A stretch of 64,000 bases of DNA from Pseudomonas syringae CC1557 (GCF_000452705.1 NZ_CP007014.1:1550001-1614000), one strand, 5' to 3'. Shown: positions 17,867 through 28,031, counted from the stretch's first letter. The notes: generated from the sequence alone by a model not told the origin. Numbers and translations: made by a program.

Positions 17867-18463
17867 TCAGTCCTCGGATTTGGTCGTGTTGGGAGCGGTA
17901 TCGTGCAGGTGGCGTGACAGGTAGATTCCCTGACCGACCAGGAACAGCAGGGTCATGCCCAGGCTGCCGAAGACTTTGAAGTCGACCCAGAATTCCTGAT
18001 AAGTGAACGCCACATACAGGTTGGCCGCGCCGCAGAACAGGAAGAAAATGATCCAGGCGATGTTCAGCTTCGTCCAGATAGCCGCTGGCAAGGTCAGTGC
18101 ATGGCCCATGATGCGCTGGATAAGCGGGCGATCGCCGATGAAATGGCTACCGGCGAAGGCCACGGCAAACAGCCAGTTGACCACCGGGGCTTTCCACTTG
18201 AGGAAGGTTTCACTGTGGAAGGCCAGGGTCAGGCTGCCGAACACCAGGCAGGCGACCAGTGTCAGCCATTGGCTTTTTTCCAGCTTGCGCTGTTTGATGT
18301 AGAGGATGCCGTAGACCACCACCGAACTGATGATCAGCATCGCCGTTGCGCTGAAAATGCCGCCGACCATGTAGGTGTTGCCGAGGATGTCCACGGCACG
18401 CGGCTCGGTTTTGTAAACGATGAAAAACAGCAACAGCGGGATGAAGTCGATGAATTGTTTCAC
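17867..18463 (-). CDS. yciB: YciB inner-membrane protein (septation protein A family)
   Basis: A 198-residue protein with about five membrane helices, starting [13 protein letters not shown] and containing the family block [16 protein letters not shown]. The start is a GTG; upstream in-frame codons do not resemble the family. YciB affects cell-envelope integrity and septation in enterics and ispA mutants of Shigella fail to spread, so it probably supports envelope synthesis. It is divergent from trpH and heads an operon with yciI. Confidence 0.92.
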   Translation of the reverse strand: MKQFIDFIPLLLFFIVYKTEPRAVDILGNTYMVGGIFSATAMLIISSVVVYGILYIKQRKLEKSQWLTLVACLVFGSLTLAFHSETFLKWKAPVVNWLFAVAFAGSHFIGDRPLIQRIMGHALTLPAAIWTKLNIAWIIFFLFCGAANLYVAFTYQEFWVDFKVFGSLGMTLLFLVGQGIYLSRHLHDTAPNTTKSED

Positions 18464-18528
18464 AATGGCAGCCAGAAGCAGGATGTGACGGCATAATAAC
18501 AAACATCAATGAACACGAAAGCACCACT

Positions 18529-19392
18529 ATGAATGTTGACCTGCATTGCCACAGCACCGCTTCCGACGGGGCGTTATCGCCCACCGCGCTGGTTGCGCGT
18601 GCTTATGAAAACGGCGTGCGCGTCCTTTCCCTGACCGACCACGACACCCTCGAAGGGCTTGAAGAGGCCCGCGCTGCGGCGCATTCATTGGGTATGCAGC
18701 TGGTCAACGGGGTCGAGTTGTCCTGCACCTGGGGTGGCGCGACCATCCATGTGCTGGGTTACGGGTTCGACACTCAGGCCCCTGCGTTGACCGACGCCAT
18801 CGCCCGATTACATGAAGGACGCTGGTTGCGCGCCGACGAAATCAGTCGAAAGTTGGCGATCAAAGGTATGCCTGGCGCGCTGGAAGGTGCTCGGGCGATC
18901 CAGCAGGAGCTCGGCGACAGCGGTAATGCCCCGGCGCGACCGCACTTCGCCGACTTCATGGTACGTGCCGGTTTCGTCAAGGACCGCGCCGAAGCATTTC
19001 GCAAATGGCTGGGCGCGGGCAAGCTGGGGGACGTCAAGCAACACTGGCCGACCCTGGAAGACACCGTTGCAACCTTGCGTGCCTCCGGCGCGTGGGTCAG
19101 CCTCGCGCATCCTTCGCATTATGACTTTACGCGCAGTAAACGGCGTAAACTGGTCGGCGATTTCGTCCAGGCCGGTGGGCACGCCATAGAAGTGGTCAAT
19201 GGCATGCAGCCTGCCGATCAGGTGGGAACCCTGGCCATTCTGGCGCGTGAGTTCGGTCTGCTGGTCAGCGCCGGTAGCGACTTCCACGGGCCTGGCACCT
19301 GGGGCGAGATCGGCACTTACCGTCCGGTGCCGGAGGATCTACCGCCTTTGTGGTGCAGATTCAAACATGAACAGCCTACTGCCGCCGTCTGA
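18529..19392 (+). CDS. PHP-domain 3',5'-nucleotide phosphatase / RNase AM (TrpH/YciV family)
   Basis: A 287-residue PHP-domain hydrolase. Metal ligands cluster as HCHSTASDG near residue 6, SLTDHDTLEG near residue 34, an HxH-type position in VSLAHPSHYD and GSDFHGPG near the C terminus. E. coli YciV removes 5' nucleotides from short RNAs and dephosphorylates 3',5'-bisphosphates; a similar role is likely. It is the first gene of a run with yciO, scpA and scpB. Confidence 0.9.
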   Translation: MNVDLHCHSTASDGALSPTALVARAYENGVRVLSLTDHDTLEGLEEARAAAHSLGMQLVNGVELSCTWGGATIHVLGYGFDTQAPALTDAIARLHEGRWLRADEISRKLAIKGMPGALEGARAIQQELGDSGNAPARPHFADFMVRAGFVKDRAEAFRKWLGAGKLGDVKQHWPTLEDTVATLRASGAWVSLAHPSHYDFTRSKRRKLVGDFVQAGGHAIEVVNGMQPADQVGTLAILAREFGLLVSAGSDFHGPGTWGEIGTYRPVPEDLPPLWCRFKHEQPTAAV

Positions 19393-19405
19393 ACAGGAAG
19401 TTACC

Positions 19406-20035
19406 GTGAGTCAATTTTTCCAGGTCCATCCGGAAAACCCGCAGCCGCGCCTGATCAAACAGGCCGCGGAAATCATAAAAGCCGGCGGGCTGGTGGTGTA
19501 CCCGACAGATTCGTCCTACGCACTGGGTTGCCAGATCGGCGACAAGAGCGCGATCGAGCGCATCCGCCGCCTGCGCCAGCTGGACGACAAGCACAACTTC
19601 ACCCTGATGTGCTGCGATCTTTCGCAACTGGGGCTGTTTGCCAAGGTCGACACCGGCGCTTTTCGCGCGCTCAAGGCCCACACACCCGGGCCGTATACCT
19701 TCATTCTCAATGCCACCCGCGAAGTGCCGCGTCTGGTGCTGCACCCCAAGCGCCGCACCATCGGCCTGCGGGTGCCGAGCCATCCCATCGCTCAGGCGCT
19801 GCTGGAGCAACTGGGCGAGCCCCTGATGAGCGTCAGCCTGATCATGCCCGGCGACAGCGTGCCGCTCAGCGATCCTTATGAAATGCGTCAGATTCTCGAA
19901 CATCATGTCGACCTGATCATCGATGGCGGGATCGGTGGCATTTCGGCGTCGACGGTCATCAACCTGTCCGAGGGCGAGCCTCAGATCGTGCGCGTCGGTT
20001 GCGGCGATCCAACCCCGTTCGGTGAACGCGCTTAA
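19406..20035 (+). CDS. yciO: YciO-type Sua5/YrdC-domain protein
   Basis: A 209-residue YrdC-fold protein beginning with GTG. It has PTDSSYALGCQIGDKSAIERI, the nucleotide-binding surface KRRTIGLRVPSHP and SVSLIMPGD. TsaC/Sua5 proteins make threonylcarbamoyl-AMP for tRNA t6A; YciO is a paralogue with weak or uncertain activity in that reaction, so the role is open. Its stop overlaps the scpA start by one base (TAATG), indicating coupled translation. Confidence 0.88.
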   Translation: MSQFFQVHPENPQPRLIKQAAEIIKAGGLVVYPTDSSYALGCQIGDKSAIERIRRLRQLDDKHNFTLMCCDLSQLGLFAKVDTGAFRALKAHTPGPYTFILNATREVPRLVLHPKRRTIGLRVPSHPIAQALLEQLGEPLMSVSLIMPGDSVPLSDPYEMRQILEHHVDLIIDGGIGGISASTVINLSEGEPQIVRVGCGDPTPFGERA

Positions 20036-20853
20036 TGACCGTCGTGGAACCAGTCGACAGCCAGGCCGACGCTCAGCAGGAACTGCCGTTCGCGCTGGTC
20101 TATGGGCGCGCGGTCACGCAGATGCCGCTGGACCTGTACATCCCGCCGGATGCGCTGGAGGTTTTTCTCGAAGCCTTTGAAGGGCCGCTCGACCTGCTGC
20201 TGTACCTGATCCGCAAACAGAACATCGACATCCTCGACATCCCGGTGGCAGAAATCACCAAGCAGTACATGGGTTACGTCGAACTGATGAAAACCGTGCG
20301 CCTGGAACTGGCGGCCGAATATCTGGTCATGGCTGCCATGCTGGCCGAGATCAAATCGCGCATGCTGCTGCCGCGTTCGGCGGAAATCGAGGAGGAAGAG
20401 GGTGACCCTCGCGCCGAACTGATTCGCCGCTTGCAGGAGTACGAGCGTTTCAAGGCCGCAGCCGAAGGCATCGACGGCCTGAAACGGGTCGGTCGTGATG
20501 TGATCGTGCCGAAGCTCGACGCCCCTGAAGCCCGCGCACGCAAGCTGTTGCCGGACGTCAGCCTTGAAGAAGTGCTGATGTCCATGGCCGAAGTGCTGCA
20601 CCGTGGCGATATGTTTGAAAGCCATCAGGTCAGCCGCGAGGCGCTGTCCACTCGCGAACGCATGAGCGATGTGCTGGAGCGCCTCAAGGGCGGCGGTTTC
20701 GTACCGTTTGCCGAGCTGTTTACCGCCGAAGAAGGGCGTCTGGGCGTGGTCGTGACATTTATGGCGGTGCTTGAACTGGTCAAGGAATCCCTTGTCGAGC
20801 TGGTCCAAAACGAGCCCTTTGCGGCGATCCATGTCCGGGCGCGAGCCGAGTAG
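20035..20853 (+). CDS. scpA: Segregation and condensation protein A
   Basis: A 272-residue kleisin that bridges SMC heads. The N-terminal part has FLEAFEGPLDLLLYLIRKQNIDILDIPV written here in part as EGPLDLLLYLI, the SMC-neck-binding helices, and the C-terminal winged helix ends LVQNEPFAAIHVR. Pseudomonads carry SMC-ScpAB beside MksBEF. The N-terminal 40 residues are longer than usual, and the true start could be the internal ATG before PLDLYIPP. scpB follows 15 bases later. Confidence 0.93.
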   Translation: MTVVEPVDSQADAQQELPFALVYGRAVTQMPLDLYIPPDALEVFLEAFEGPLDLLLYLIRKQNIDILDIPVAEITKQYMGYVELMKTVRLELAAEYLVMAAMLAEIKSRMLLPRSAEIEEEEGDPRAELIRRLQEYERFKAAAEGIDGLKRVGRDVIVPKLDAPEARARKLLPDVSLEEVLMSMAEVLHRGDMFESHQVSREALSTRERMSDVLERLKGGGFVPFAELFTAEEGRLGVVVTFMAVLELVKESLVELVQNEPFAAIHVRARAE

Positions 20854-20868
20854 AGCAAGAACACACCC

Positions 20869-21636
20869 ATGAACCTCAACGAACCCCGCGAACTGGCCCC
20901 GTTGCTCGAAGCGTTTCTGCTGGCCTCCGGAAAGCCGCAGACGCTGGAGCGGCTTTACGAGCTGTTCGAAGAGGGCGAGCGTCCCGAACCGCCAGTCTTC
21001 AAAAAGGCGCTGGAAGTGCTACGCAAGTCTTGCGACGGCCGCGCGTTCGAACTCAAGGAAGTAGCGTCGGGTTATCGCCTGCAGATCCGCGACCGGTTTT
21101 CGCCATGGGTCGGACGGCTGTGGGAAGAGCGTCCGCAACGCTACTCCCGCGCCATGCTGGAAACCCTGGCGTTGATTGCCTATCGCCAGCCGATCACGCG
21201 TGGCGAGATCGAAGACGTGCGCGGCGTTGCGGTGAATAGCCACATCGTCAAGACGCTGCTGGAGCGCGAGTGGATCCGCGTGGTGGGTTACCGCGACGTG
21301 CCGGGCAAACCGGCGATGTTCGCGACCACCAAAGGTTTTCTCGATCACTTCAACCTCAAGAGCCTGGATGAGCTGCCGCCGCTGGCCGATTTGCGCGAGA
21401 TGGAAACCGAGCCGGTCATGGACTTCGAAGAAGCCCCGGTGCCCGCGCACTTGCAAGCCCTGGCCGACGCCAGCCTGGACCCGGACGCAGAGCCCGAAGC
21501 GCCTCGCGACGAAACCAGCTTCCGCACTCTGCTGGTGGAACTGGACTCGATGGAGCAGGGCCTCAAGACTGACTTCGACGACCTGCTGCGTGGCGAGCCG
21601 GAGGCTGAAGACGGCAAAGGCGACGATGAGGTTTGA
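20869..21636 (+). CDS. scpB: Segregation and condensation protein B
   Basis: A 255-residue protein with two winged-helix domains covering about residues 5-165: LLEAFLLASGKPQTLERL, then LALIAYRQPITRGEIEDVRG and VGYRDVPGKPAMFATT. It dimerises on ScpA to complete the condensin. The last 80 residues are acidic and probably disordered. It is co-transcribed with scpA and a REP-like repeat follows. Confidence 0.93.
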   Translation: MNLNEPRELAPLLEAFLLASGKPQTLERLYELFEEGERPEPPVFKKALEVLRKSCDGRAFELKEVASGYRLQIRDRFSPWVGRLWEERPQRYSRAMLETLALIAYRQPITRGEIEDVRGVAVNSHIVKTLLEREWIRVVGYRDVPGKPAMFATTKGFLDHFNLKSLDELPPLADLREMETEPVMDFEEAPVPAHLQALADASLDPDAEPEAPRDETSFRTLLVELDSMEQGLKTDFDDLLRGEPEAEDGKGDDEV

Positions 21637-21644
21637 TTGATTAT

Positions 21645-21765
21645 TATCGCTCCCACGCTCTGCGTGGTAGCGCTTTTCTGGACGCTCTGCGTCCTCTTGA
21701 CGACGCGGAGCGTCGAGAACTGCATTCCCACGTTGAAGCGTGCGGAACGATATCCTCTGCAATGC
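21645..21765. repeat. REP-like palindromic repeat cluster
   Basis: Successive small hairpins follow scpB: CCCACGCTCTGCGTGG-type (near 21653), GGACGCTCTGCGTCC (21679-21693) and CGACGCGGAGCGTCG (21699-21713). The block TGCATTCCCACGTTGAAGCGTGCGGAACGA-type tail recurs near 47083. No gene here. Confidence 0.75.
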
Positions 21766-21840
21766 TCCGTGCACTTCGGTCGAATTCATACGTCAGCTCA
21801 GGGTCACATCTGATACCACTCGCCATGAGATTCGCTGCCC

Positions 21841-22032
21841 ATGAGTTCGACCAAGAACCCCTGCATCAGCCTGTGCAAATTCGATGATGACATTTGCCTG
21901 GGGTGTGGCCGCAGCAAGCGGGAAATCAAGGCCTGGAAGAAGCTGGAAAAGGACGACAAGCGCACGGTGCTTGAAGAGTCGGCCAAGCGGCTGGCGAAGC
22001 TCAAGACCGCCGGTCGCAAAAAGAAGAAGTGA
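21841..22032 (+). CDS. DUF1289 small zinc-ribbon-like protein
   Basis: A 63-residue protein with the DUF1289 cysteine pattern: NPCISLCKFDDD followed by ICLGCGRSKREI, then a basic lysine-rich tail. The four cysteines probably bind one metal ion. The function is unknown. It is often found as a stand-alone small gene in Pseudomonas; here it lies between scpB and rluB on the same strand. Confidence 0.88.
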   Translation: MSSTKNPCISLCKFDDDICLGCGRSKREIKAWKKLEKDDKRTVLEESAKRLAKLKTAGRKKKK

Positions 22033-22216
22033 TTCTGGCGATTACCCTTGGCGCTGGATGATTAATCCGCCGCAGAGGCGTATGATGGCCGACCCTCGGC
22101 GATCAGTGCTCGCCCGGGCTTTCAAGTATTTCGCCTTGCCGCTATCCACAGCGCGCCGGGCACAGGTCTCACCGGTTCTCGGTCAGCCCTGATTCGACAC
22201 ACCGGGAGGTGCCCAG

Positions 22217-23443
22217 ATGAGTGAAAAAGACAAGCAGGACAGCCAGGAAATCGGACCCGCAGGCGAAAAGCTGCAGAAGGTTCTGGCGCGCATTGGCGTG
22301 GGTTCACGCCGTGACGTAGAAGCCTGGATTACCCAAGGCCGTATCAAGGTCAACGGTAAAGACGCGACCCTCGGTCAACGCGTCGACCTGCATGACGCCA
22401 TCAGTGTTGATGGTCGCGTCATCAAGCGCGAAGAAGCGGCCGAAACGGTCCGTCGCGTCATCATGTACAACAAGCCCGATGGCGAAATCTGCACCCGTGA
22501 CGACCCGGAAGGCCGTCCGACCGTGTTTGATCGTCTGCCGCGTCCTAAAGAAGGCCGCTGGATCAACATCGGCCGTCTCGACATCAATACCACCGGTCTG
22601 CTGATGTTCACCACTGACGGTGAGCTCGCCAACCGTTTGATGCACCCGTCGTTTGAAATGGACCGTGAATACGCGGTTCGGGTGCGTGGCGAAGTCGATG
22701 ACGACATGCTGCTGCGCCTCAAGAACGGTGTGATCCTCGAAGACGGTCCGGCACGTTTTACCGATATCAAGCAGGCTCCGGGCGGTGAAGGCTTCAACCA
22801 CTGGTATCACTGCGTGGTGATGGAAGGCCGTAACCGCGAAGTGCGTCGTCTCTGGGAATCCCAGGGTCTGGTGGTCAGCCGCCTGAAGCGCGTGCGTTAC
22901 GGGCCGGTATTCCTCAACTCCGACCTGCCGATGGGCCGCTGGCGCGAAATGAGCCAGTACGAAGTCGACATTCTGTCTGCCGAAGTCGGTCTGCAACCTG
23001 TGGCTCAGCCGCAGATGAATGCCAAGACCAAGGACAAGATGGAGCGTCTGCAGCGTCAATCGTCCCGCCCGCTGGGCAAGGGCGAGCGCGTTGTTCGTAC
23101 CGTACGTCCTGCCGCTGGTGCTCCGACCGGCGACCGCGCACCGCGTCAACCGCAGATCACCGGCAGCGAGCGTGATCGTCCGCGTGGCGGCGATTCGACT
23201 CAGCGTCCGTCGCCGCGCAAGGATTCGGGCAAGCCCGGTTCGCGCGCGCCGCGCCCGGCCGACAACAGCCGTGGCACACCGGTCGCCGAGCGCCCGAGCG
23301 ACATGAACAAGCGTCCGGCCAAGCCGGGCCCCAAGCGTGTCGGCATCAAGCTGGTCAATGATGATGCGCCGTCGGGCAAGCGTCGCGGTCCACCGGCAGG
23401 CTCGGGTCAGCGCCCTGGCTTTGGTCGTCGCAAGCCTGAGTGA
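22217..23443 (+). CDS. rluB: 23S rRNA pseudouridine-2605 synthase
   Basis: A 408-residue RluB/RsuA-family enzyme. Residues 16-62 are an S4 RNA-binding domain (LARIGVGSRRDVEAWI). The catalytic aspartate is Asp122 in GRLDINTTGLL, and the substrate-binding RNREVRRLWESQG follows. From about residue 265 to the end runs a basic, proline-arginine-rich disordered tail, much longer than in E. coli RluB (291 residues in total). This tail is typical for Pseudomonas and may help bind rRNA. A strong terminator follows. Confidence 0.93.
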   Translation: MSEKDKQDSQEIGPAGEKLQKVLARIGVGSRRDVEAWITQGRIKVNGKDATLGQRVDLHDAISVDGRVIKREEAAETVRRVIMYNKPDGEICTRDDPEGRPTVFDRLPRPKEGRWINIGRLDINTTGLLMFTTDGELANRLMHPSFEMDREYAVRVRGEVDDDMLLRLKNGVILEDGPARFTDIKQAPGGEGFNHWYHCVVMEGRNREVRRLWESQGLVVSRLKRVRYGPVFLNSDLPMGRWREMSQYEVDILSAEVGLQPVAQPQMNAKTKDKMERLQRQSSRPLGKGERVVRTVRPAAGAPTGDRAPRQPQITGSERDRPRGGDSTQRPSPRKDSGKPGSRAPRPADNSRGTPVAERPSDMNKRPAKPGPKRVGIKLVNDDAPSGKRRGPPAGSGQRPGFGRRKPE

Positions 23444-23463
23444 TTGCGTGATGTGAATGTACG

Positions 23464-23497
23464 GCAACGCCAGCCCTCAGGGCTGGCGTTGTTGTTT
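23464..23497 (+). terminator. Rho-independent terminator of rluB
   Basis: AACGCCAGCCCT and AGGGCTGGCGTT pair with a tiny loop and are followed by a T-rich stretch (GTTGTTTCT), 20 bases after the rluB stop. Confidence 0.9.
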
Positions 23498-23712
23498 CTG
23501 GCAACCTGAAAAGCGCTGTCACACGGCCTCGCGTATCCACCCCTCTGTTTTGAACCTCAACCTGAATGCAGGTGTACAATGCTGCGCTTTTTTCTGTGAA
23601 TCATTGTTGTTCGACACCCTGGCCAACCGCCTCGGGTGCTGCATTTCTGTTGTGCCACGAGCGCAGCAGGTTTTATTCCGTCACAGAACAAGAATCACCA
23701 GGTGGCTATTGA

Positions 23713-25122
23713 ATGAGTGAAACAACCTCACCCTCGGGCGAATTGAAACGTGGCCTGAAGAGTCGGCACATCCAGCTGATCGCCTTGGGCGGCGCCATCG
23801 GCACGGGCCTGTTTCTCGGCTCGGCGGGCGTTCTGAAATCAGCCGGGCCGTCGATGATCCTCGGCTACGCCATCTGCGGCTTCATCGCCTTCATGATCAT
23901 GCGCCAGCTCGGCGAGATGATCGTCGAAGAGCCGGTCGCCGGCTCGTTCAGCCATTTCGCCCACAATTACTGGGGTGGTTTCGCCGGTTTTCTGTCGGGC
24001 TGGAACTGCTGGCTGCTGTACATCCTGGTGGGTATGTCGGAGCTGACCGCAGTCGGCAAATACATCCATTACTGGTTGCCTGACATCCCGAGCTGGGTGT
24101 CGGCGGCGGCTTTCTTCCTGCTGATCAATGCCATCAACCTGACCAACGTCAAGGTGTTCGGCGAGACCGAGTTCTGGTTCGCGATCATCAAGGTGGTGGC
24201 GATCATCGGCATGATCGCGCTGGGCAGCTACATGCTGGTCAGCGGCAGCGGTGGCCCGCAGGCCTCTGTCAGCAACCTCTGGCAGCACGGCGGGTTCTTT
24301 CCCAATGGTGTCAGCGGACTGGTGATGGCGCTGGCGATCATCATGTTTTCGTTCGGCGGCCTGGAAATGCTCGGCTTTACCGCTGCCGAAGCCGAACAGC
24401 CGAAAACCGTGATCCCCAAGGCGATCAATCAGGTCATCTACCGCATCCTGATTTTCTACATCGGCGCGCTGGTGGTTCTGTTGTCGCTGACGCCATGGGA
24501 CAGCCTGCTGGCCAGCCTCAATGCGTCGGGTGATTCCTACAGCGGCAGCCCGTTCGTGCAAGTGTTCTCGATGCTCGGCAGCGATGCGGCGGCGCACATC
24601 CTCAACTTCGTGGTGCTGACGGCGGCGCTGTCGGTCTATAACAGCGGCACCTATTGCAACAGCCGGATGCTGGTGGGCATGGCCGAGCAGGGCGATGCGC
24701 CCAAGGCGCTGGCGCAGGTCGACAAACGCGGTGTGCCGGTCAAGGCGATCTTCGCCTCTGCCGCCGTGACCCTGGTGGCGGTGCTGCTCAACTACTTCGT
24801 GCCGCAGCAGGCGCTGGAGCTGTTGATGTCGCTGGTGGTCGCCACGCTGGTGATCAACTGGGCGATGATCAGTTATTCGCACCTGAAATTCCGCCAGCAC
24901 ATGAACCGCACCGGGCAGGCGCCGCTGTTCAAGGCGCTGTGGTATCCGTATGGCAACTATGTGTGCCTGGCCTTTGTGGTGTTCATTCTCGGCATCATGC
25001 TGATGATCCCCGGCATTCAGATCTCGGTGTATGCGATTCCGGTATGGCTGGCGGTGATGTGGGTATGTTATCGGGCCAAAAACAGGCGTAGCGTTGTCGT
25101 GAATGCCGAGTCCGGTAAGTAA
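23713..25122 (+). CDS. AroP/PheP-like aromatic amino acid permease
   Basis: A 469-residue APC-family transporter with twelve predicted membrane helices. It opens [20 protein letters not shown], the substrate-site loop of the family, and matches AroP through [33 protein letters not shown] and NSRMLVGMA. It should import Phe, Tyr and/or Trp by proton symport; which of these is not resolvable. It stands alone upstream of arfB with 31 bases between. Confidence 0.9.
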   Translation: MSETTSPSGELKRGLKSRHIQLIALGGAIGTGLFLGSAGVLKSAGPSMILGYAICGFIAFMIMRQLGEMIVEEPVAGSFSHFAHNYWGGFAGFLSGWNCWLLYILVGMSELTAVGKYIHYWLPDIPSWVSAAAFFLLINAINLTNVKVFGETEFWFAIIKVVAIIGMIALGSYMLVSGSGGPQASVSNLWQHGGFFPNGVSGLVMALAIIMFSFGGLEMLGFTAAEAEQPKTVIPKAINQVIYRILIFYIGALVVLLSLTPWDSLLASLNASGDSYSGSPFVQVFSMLGSDAAAHILNFVVLTAALSVYNSGTYCNSRMLVGMAEQGDAPKALAQVDKRGVPVKAIFASAAVTLVAVLLNYFVPQQALELLMSLVVATLVINWAMISYSHLKFRQHMNRTGQAPLFKALWYPYGNYVCLAFVVFILGIMLMIPGIQISVYAIPVWLAVMWVCYRAKNRRSVVVNAESGK

Positions 25123-25153
25123 ACGTGGCTGTTCCAGAAAAGAAGATGCCTTG

Positions 25154-25567
25154 ATGCTGGTGATTTCCAACAATGTCCATCTGCCGGACGCCGAGATCGA
25201 GTTGACCGCCATCCGTGCTCAGGGCGCGGGCGGGCAGAACGTCAACAAGGTCTCCAGCGCGGTTCATCTGCGGTTTGACATCAACGCTTCATCGCTGCCG
25301 CCGTTCTACAAGGAGCGGCTGCTGGCGCTGAGCGATAGCCGGATTACCAGTGATGGCGTGATTGTACTCAAGGCCCAGCAGTACCGGACTCAGGAGCAGA
25401 ATCGCGCCGATGCGTTGCTGCGCCTGAGCGAGCTGATCGTCAATGCCGTCAAGGTCGAAAAGAAGCGCCGCCCGACCCGCCCGACACTGGGCTCCAAGAC
25501 CCGTCGGCTGGAGTCCAAGAGCAAACGAGGCTCAATCAAGGCCGGACGCGGCAAAGTGGATTTCTGA
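25154..25567 (+). CDS. arfB: Alternative ribosome-rescue factor / peptidyl-tRNA hydrolase ArfB (YaeJ)
   Basis: A 137-residue protein with the catalytic GGQ at residues 26-28 ([19 protein letters not shown]), which releases peptides from ribosomes stalled without a stop codon. The basic C-terminal tail ([21 protein letters not shown]) is the part that enters the empty mRNA channel. Length matches E. coli ArfB (140). The start is chosen by alignment to the family; an upstream ATG lies inside the permease gene. Confidence 0.93.
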   Translation: MLVISNNVHLPDAEIELTAIRAQGAGGQNVNKVSSAVHLRFDINASSLPPFYKERLLALSDSRITSDGVIVLKAQQYRTQEQNRADALLRLSELIVNAVKVEKKRRPTRPTLGSKTRRLESKSKRGSIKAGRGKVDF

Positions 25568-25632
25568 GTACAACTGACGATAGTCGAGATTATCGCTCCT
25601 CACGCTCGGGAACGATGACCGGGAACCCATTA

Positions 25633-26832
25633 TTACTGGCGCAACGCCTGCGCCTGCTTGTACAGGTAAACGCTCAGCCCAAGCCCGGTGAGTGAGGCCA
25701 GCGCCGCAAACAGAAAGATTGAGACAAAGCCGAACCCTGCGGCAATCGCGCCTGCCAGTGGGCCGGTGATGCCCAGTGACAGGTCGATGAACAGCGAGTA
25801 AGCGCCTACCGCCGCGCCGCGACTGGAGGCCGGAACCAGGTTCACTGCTTCCACGCCCAGTGCCGGGAACACCAGCGAGAAGCCGAAGCCGGTCAGTGCT
25901 GCACCGGCCAGCGCCAGGCCTGGCGTCGGCGCCATCCACAGCAGTAGCAGCCCCAGCGTCTCCACCGACATGCAGGCAATCGCCACCCGAAAGCCGCCCA
26001 GGCGGTTGATCAGGTTGCCGAACAGCAAGCGTGCGGCGATGAAACAGCCGCCAAACAGCGTCAGGCACAGTGCAGCATTTGGCCAGTGGTTGCTGGCGTA
26101 ATACAGAGTAATGAATGTAGCGATGGTGCCGAAGCCGATACCGCCCAGCGCCAGACCCATGCCGTGCGGAAAGACCCGCCCCAGTACGTGCATGAATGGC
26201 AGCCGTTCGCCATGGACGATCGGCGCGGCTTCCTTGTGCCACGTCAGGTAAAGCCCGAGCGCACACAGCAGCATGATGCTCACGCCTACCGTCCACAGCC
26301 CAAGTGAATCCACCATCCACACGCCCAGTGGCGCACCGATGGCCAATGCACCATAGCTGGCGATGCCGTTCCAGGAAATTACCTTCGCGGTGTTCTGCGC
26401 GCCGACCCGGCCAATGCCCCAGCCAATCGAACCCGAACCGACCAGGCTTTCCGCGCTGCCAAGGATTACCCGGCCGATCAACAGAATCACCAGGCTCGCC
26501 ATTGGCCAGCTGCCCAGCCAGGTCGGCACCAGCATGAACACACCGCTCAGTCCGCAACCGATGAGGCCGATCTGTACCGCTTTCTTGCTGCCCCGTTCAT
26601 CGATGATGCGGCTCGCCAATGGCCGGCTGATGACTGTCGCCAGGTATTGCACGCTGATGACCAGCCCGGCGATCACTGCGCCAAAGCCCAGGTCGCTATG
26701 GACGTAGCCGGGCAGAACGGCAAGCGGGATGCCGATGTTCAGATAGCCGATGAAGGTAAACATCACGATGGAAACGACGGTAAGGGTGACGGCCTTCGGG
26801 GTTTGCGGTGTGGTGTGCTTTGTTTCGGGCAT
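25633..26832 (-). CDS. Major facilitator superfamily transporter (YhhS-like)
   Basis: A 399-residue MFS protein with twelve predicted helices. The loop between helices 2 and 3 reads [17 protein letters not shown], the MFS A-motif variant, and the second half contains [14 protein letters not shown]. Closest in character to the YhhS/YfcJ efflux group, for which sugars, glyphosate-like compounds or arabinose have been suggested; the substrate here is unknown. It stands alone. Confidence 0.87.
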   Translation of the reverse strand: MPETKHTTPQTPKAVTLTVVSIVMFTFIGYLNIGIPLAVLPGYVHSDLGFGAVIAGLVISVQYLATVISRPLASRIIDERGSKKAVQIGLIGCGLSGVFMLVPTWLGSWPMASLVILLIGRVILGSAESLVGSGSIGWGIGRVGAQNTAKVISWNGIASYGALAIGAPLGVWMVDSLGLWTVGVSIMLLCALGLYLTWHKEAAPIVHGERLPFMHVLGRVFPHGMGLALGGIGFGTIATFITLYYASNHWPNAALCLTLFGGCFIAARLLFGNLINRLGGFRVAIACMSVETLGLLLLWMAPTPGLALAGAALTGFGFSLVFPALGVEAVNLVPASSRGAAVGAYSLFIDLSLGITGPLAGAIAAGFGFVSIFLFAALASLTGLGLSVYLYKQAQALRQ

Positions 26833-26970
26833 GGGGGCAGGCTTTCGTTCTGTATGCGCATGACTTTCGAGCGGGCAGGGAAAGCCCTTAGCAAGCTCTC
26901 GAAGTGCTTATCATACCGACGCATCGAGCGATGCAGGTGCAACAGATTGAAATAAACGGTGAATGACGGA

Positions 26971-27150
26971 TTATTTGTTCGTGGGTGCCACGAGCTGGGT
27001 TGTCACAAGTGCCGCCAGTGCGTTTTCCTGCGTCCCGAAACGTGCGAGCAGGGCGCTCTGTTTTTCCGGGCTGAGGCGTGACCAGATCTCGATCATTTTT
27101 TCGGCCGTGCCAATCAAGGCGCTGGCCTGGGTTTCGGTGAAGTCAGTCAT
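26971..27150 (-). CDS. Small protein of unknown function (59 residues)
   Basis: Starts MTDFTETQASALIGTAEKMI and continues as a mostly helical, soluble protein (RLSPEKQSALLARFG). No domain is recognised. A ribosome site is weak. It lies downstream of another small gene on the same strand and may be co-transcribed with it. Codon use is normal for this genome. Real but unassigned. Confidence 0.6.
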   Translation of the reverse strand: MTDFTETQASALIGTAEKMIEIWSRLSPEKQSALLARFGTQENALAALVTTQLVAPTNK

Positions 27151-27237
27151 AAAATCTGCGGTCTGCCTACTGCTGGTGTTCCAGGCGCATTGAAAATCGA
27201 CAAACCCGTTTTTCGATACGCCTGAAAACAATTGCCT

Positions 27238-27384
27238 TCAGTCTTTGCTGCTGGCTTTCTGGCTGTCTTGAGCCGAAGGTGCTGCCTTTATTGCTACAGC
27301 TTGACCAAGCTCTTGTTGAGCCAGTGTCGACTGCTGTGGTTCCTGTTGGCCTGGTGGGAAGTTTGGAATTTCATGCATCGTCAT
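27238..27384 (-). CDS. Very small Gln/Ala-rich protein (46-48 residues)
   Basis: On the minus strand GCGAGGAGCG precedes two ATGs (27384 and 27378); the second is better spaced from AGGAG. The product begins HEIPNFPPGQQEPQQ after Met and is rich in Gln, Ala and Ser, hydrophilic and probably disordered. No homologue is recognised. It precedes the 59-residue gene by 88 bases. A perfect 10-base inverted repeat lies about 75 bases upstream of its start. Confidence 0.5.
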   Translation of the reverse strand: MTMHEIPNFPPGQQEPQQSTLAQQELGQAVAIKAAPSAQDSQKASSKD

Positions 27385-27456
27385 CGCTCCTCGCAAGGTG
27401 TTGCAGATAGAACCGTGCTTTAAAAAGCAGGCGCAGGATAACCCACTGAAAATGAC

Positions 27457-27482
27457 AATCAGGATATTTTTTTATCCTGATT
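27457..27482. promoter_or_regulatory. Perfect AT-rich palindrome upstream of the small genes
   Basis: AATCAGGATA (27457-27466) and TATCCTGATT (27473-27482) are perfectly complementary around six T residues. It lies between the small-gene start and phhB, so it could be an operator or a terminator-like hairpin of the phh transcript, which arrives on the same strand. Confidence 0.5.
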
Positions 27483-27600
27483 GATGCAGTTGCGAAACAA
27501 AATCGCCTTTTCACTGTCCCGGCTTTCACCTTGCGAGGTGCTGTGCAGCTTGATTTTACTGGGCCGGACCGCGTGAGCGGGTTCCGTAGGCATCAGCAAT

Positions 27601-27957
27601 TTATTTTCGGCCTTCTGCCTTCCTGGCCACTTCATCAGTACGAGCCGCCATGATGAAGTCGTTGCGATGCAGCCCCTTGATCGAATGACTCCACCAGGTA
27701 ACAGTCACTTTGCCCCATTCGGTGAGCAGGCCTGGATGATGGCCTTCGGCTTCGGCGATCTCGCCGACGGCGTTGGTGAACGCCAGTGCAAACTTGAAGT
27801 TCTTGAACAGGAACACTTTCTCCAGCTGCATCACGCTGTCGCGTACTTCGATGTTCCAGTCAGGGATCTGCTTGAGCAACTCCGGCAGCTCCGCGTCGCT
27901 GACTTGCGGGGCGTCGGCGCTGCAGGCTTCGCAGCTGGCTTGATTCAGAGTAGTCAT
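27601..27957 (-). CDS. phhB: Pterin-4a-carbinolamine dehydratase
   Basis: A 118-residue dehydratase that recycles the pterin cofactor of phenylalanine hydroxylase. The active-site pattern is visible as [21 protein letters not shown], quoted here in part: EGHHPGL and [10 protein letters not shown]. Length matches bacterial PhhB. It lies 74 bases downstream of phhA on the same strand, forming the phhAB operon. The aminotransferase phhC found in some pseudomonads is not in this window. Confidence 0.94.
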   Translation of the reverse strand: MTTLNQASCEACSADAPQVSDAELPELLKQIPDWNIEVRDSVMQLEKVFLFKNFKFALAFTNAVGEIAEAEGHHPGLLTEWGKVTVTWWSHSIKGLHRNDFIMAARTDEVARKAEGRK

Positions 27958-28031
27958 AAGTACAGGTTCCTTTAAGGCAGGGCTTGTAATGAGAGACTTG
28001 ATGCTCGGCGCGGTTCAGATGTCTGGTGCTT

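Noticed and set aside
22304..23467. 387-codon minus-strand frame opposite rluB
   Set aside because: Produced by the repetitive GC-rich tail of rluB; no similarity to any family.
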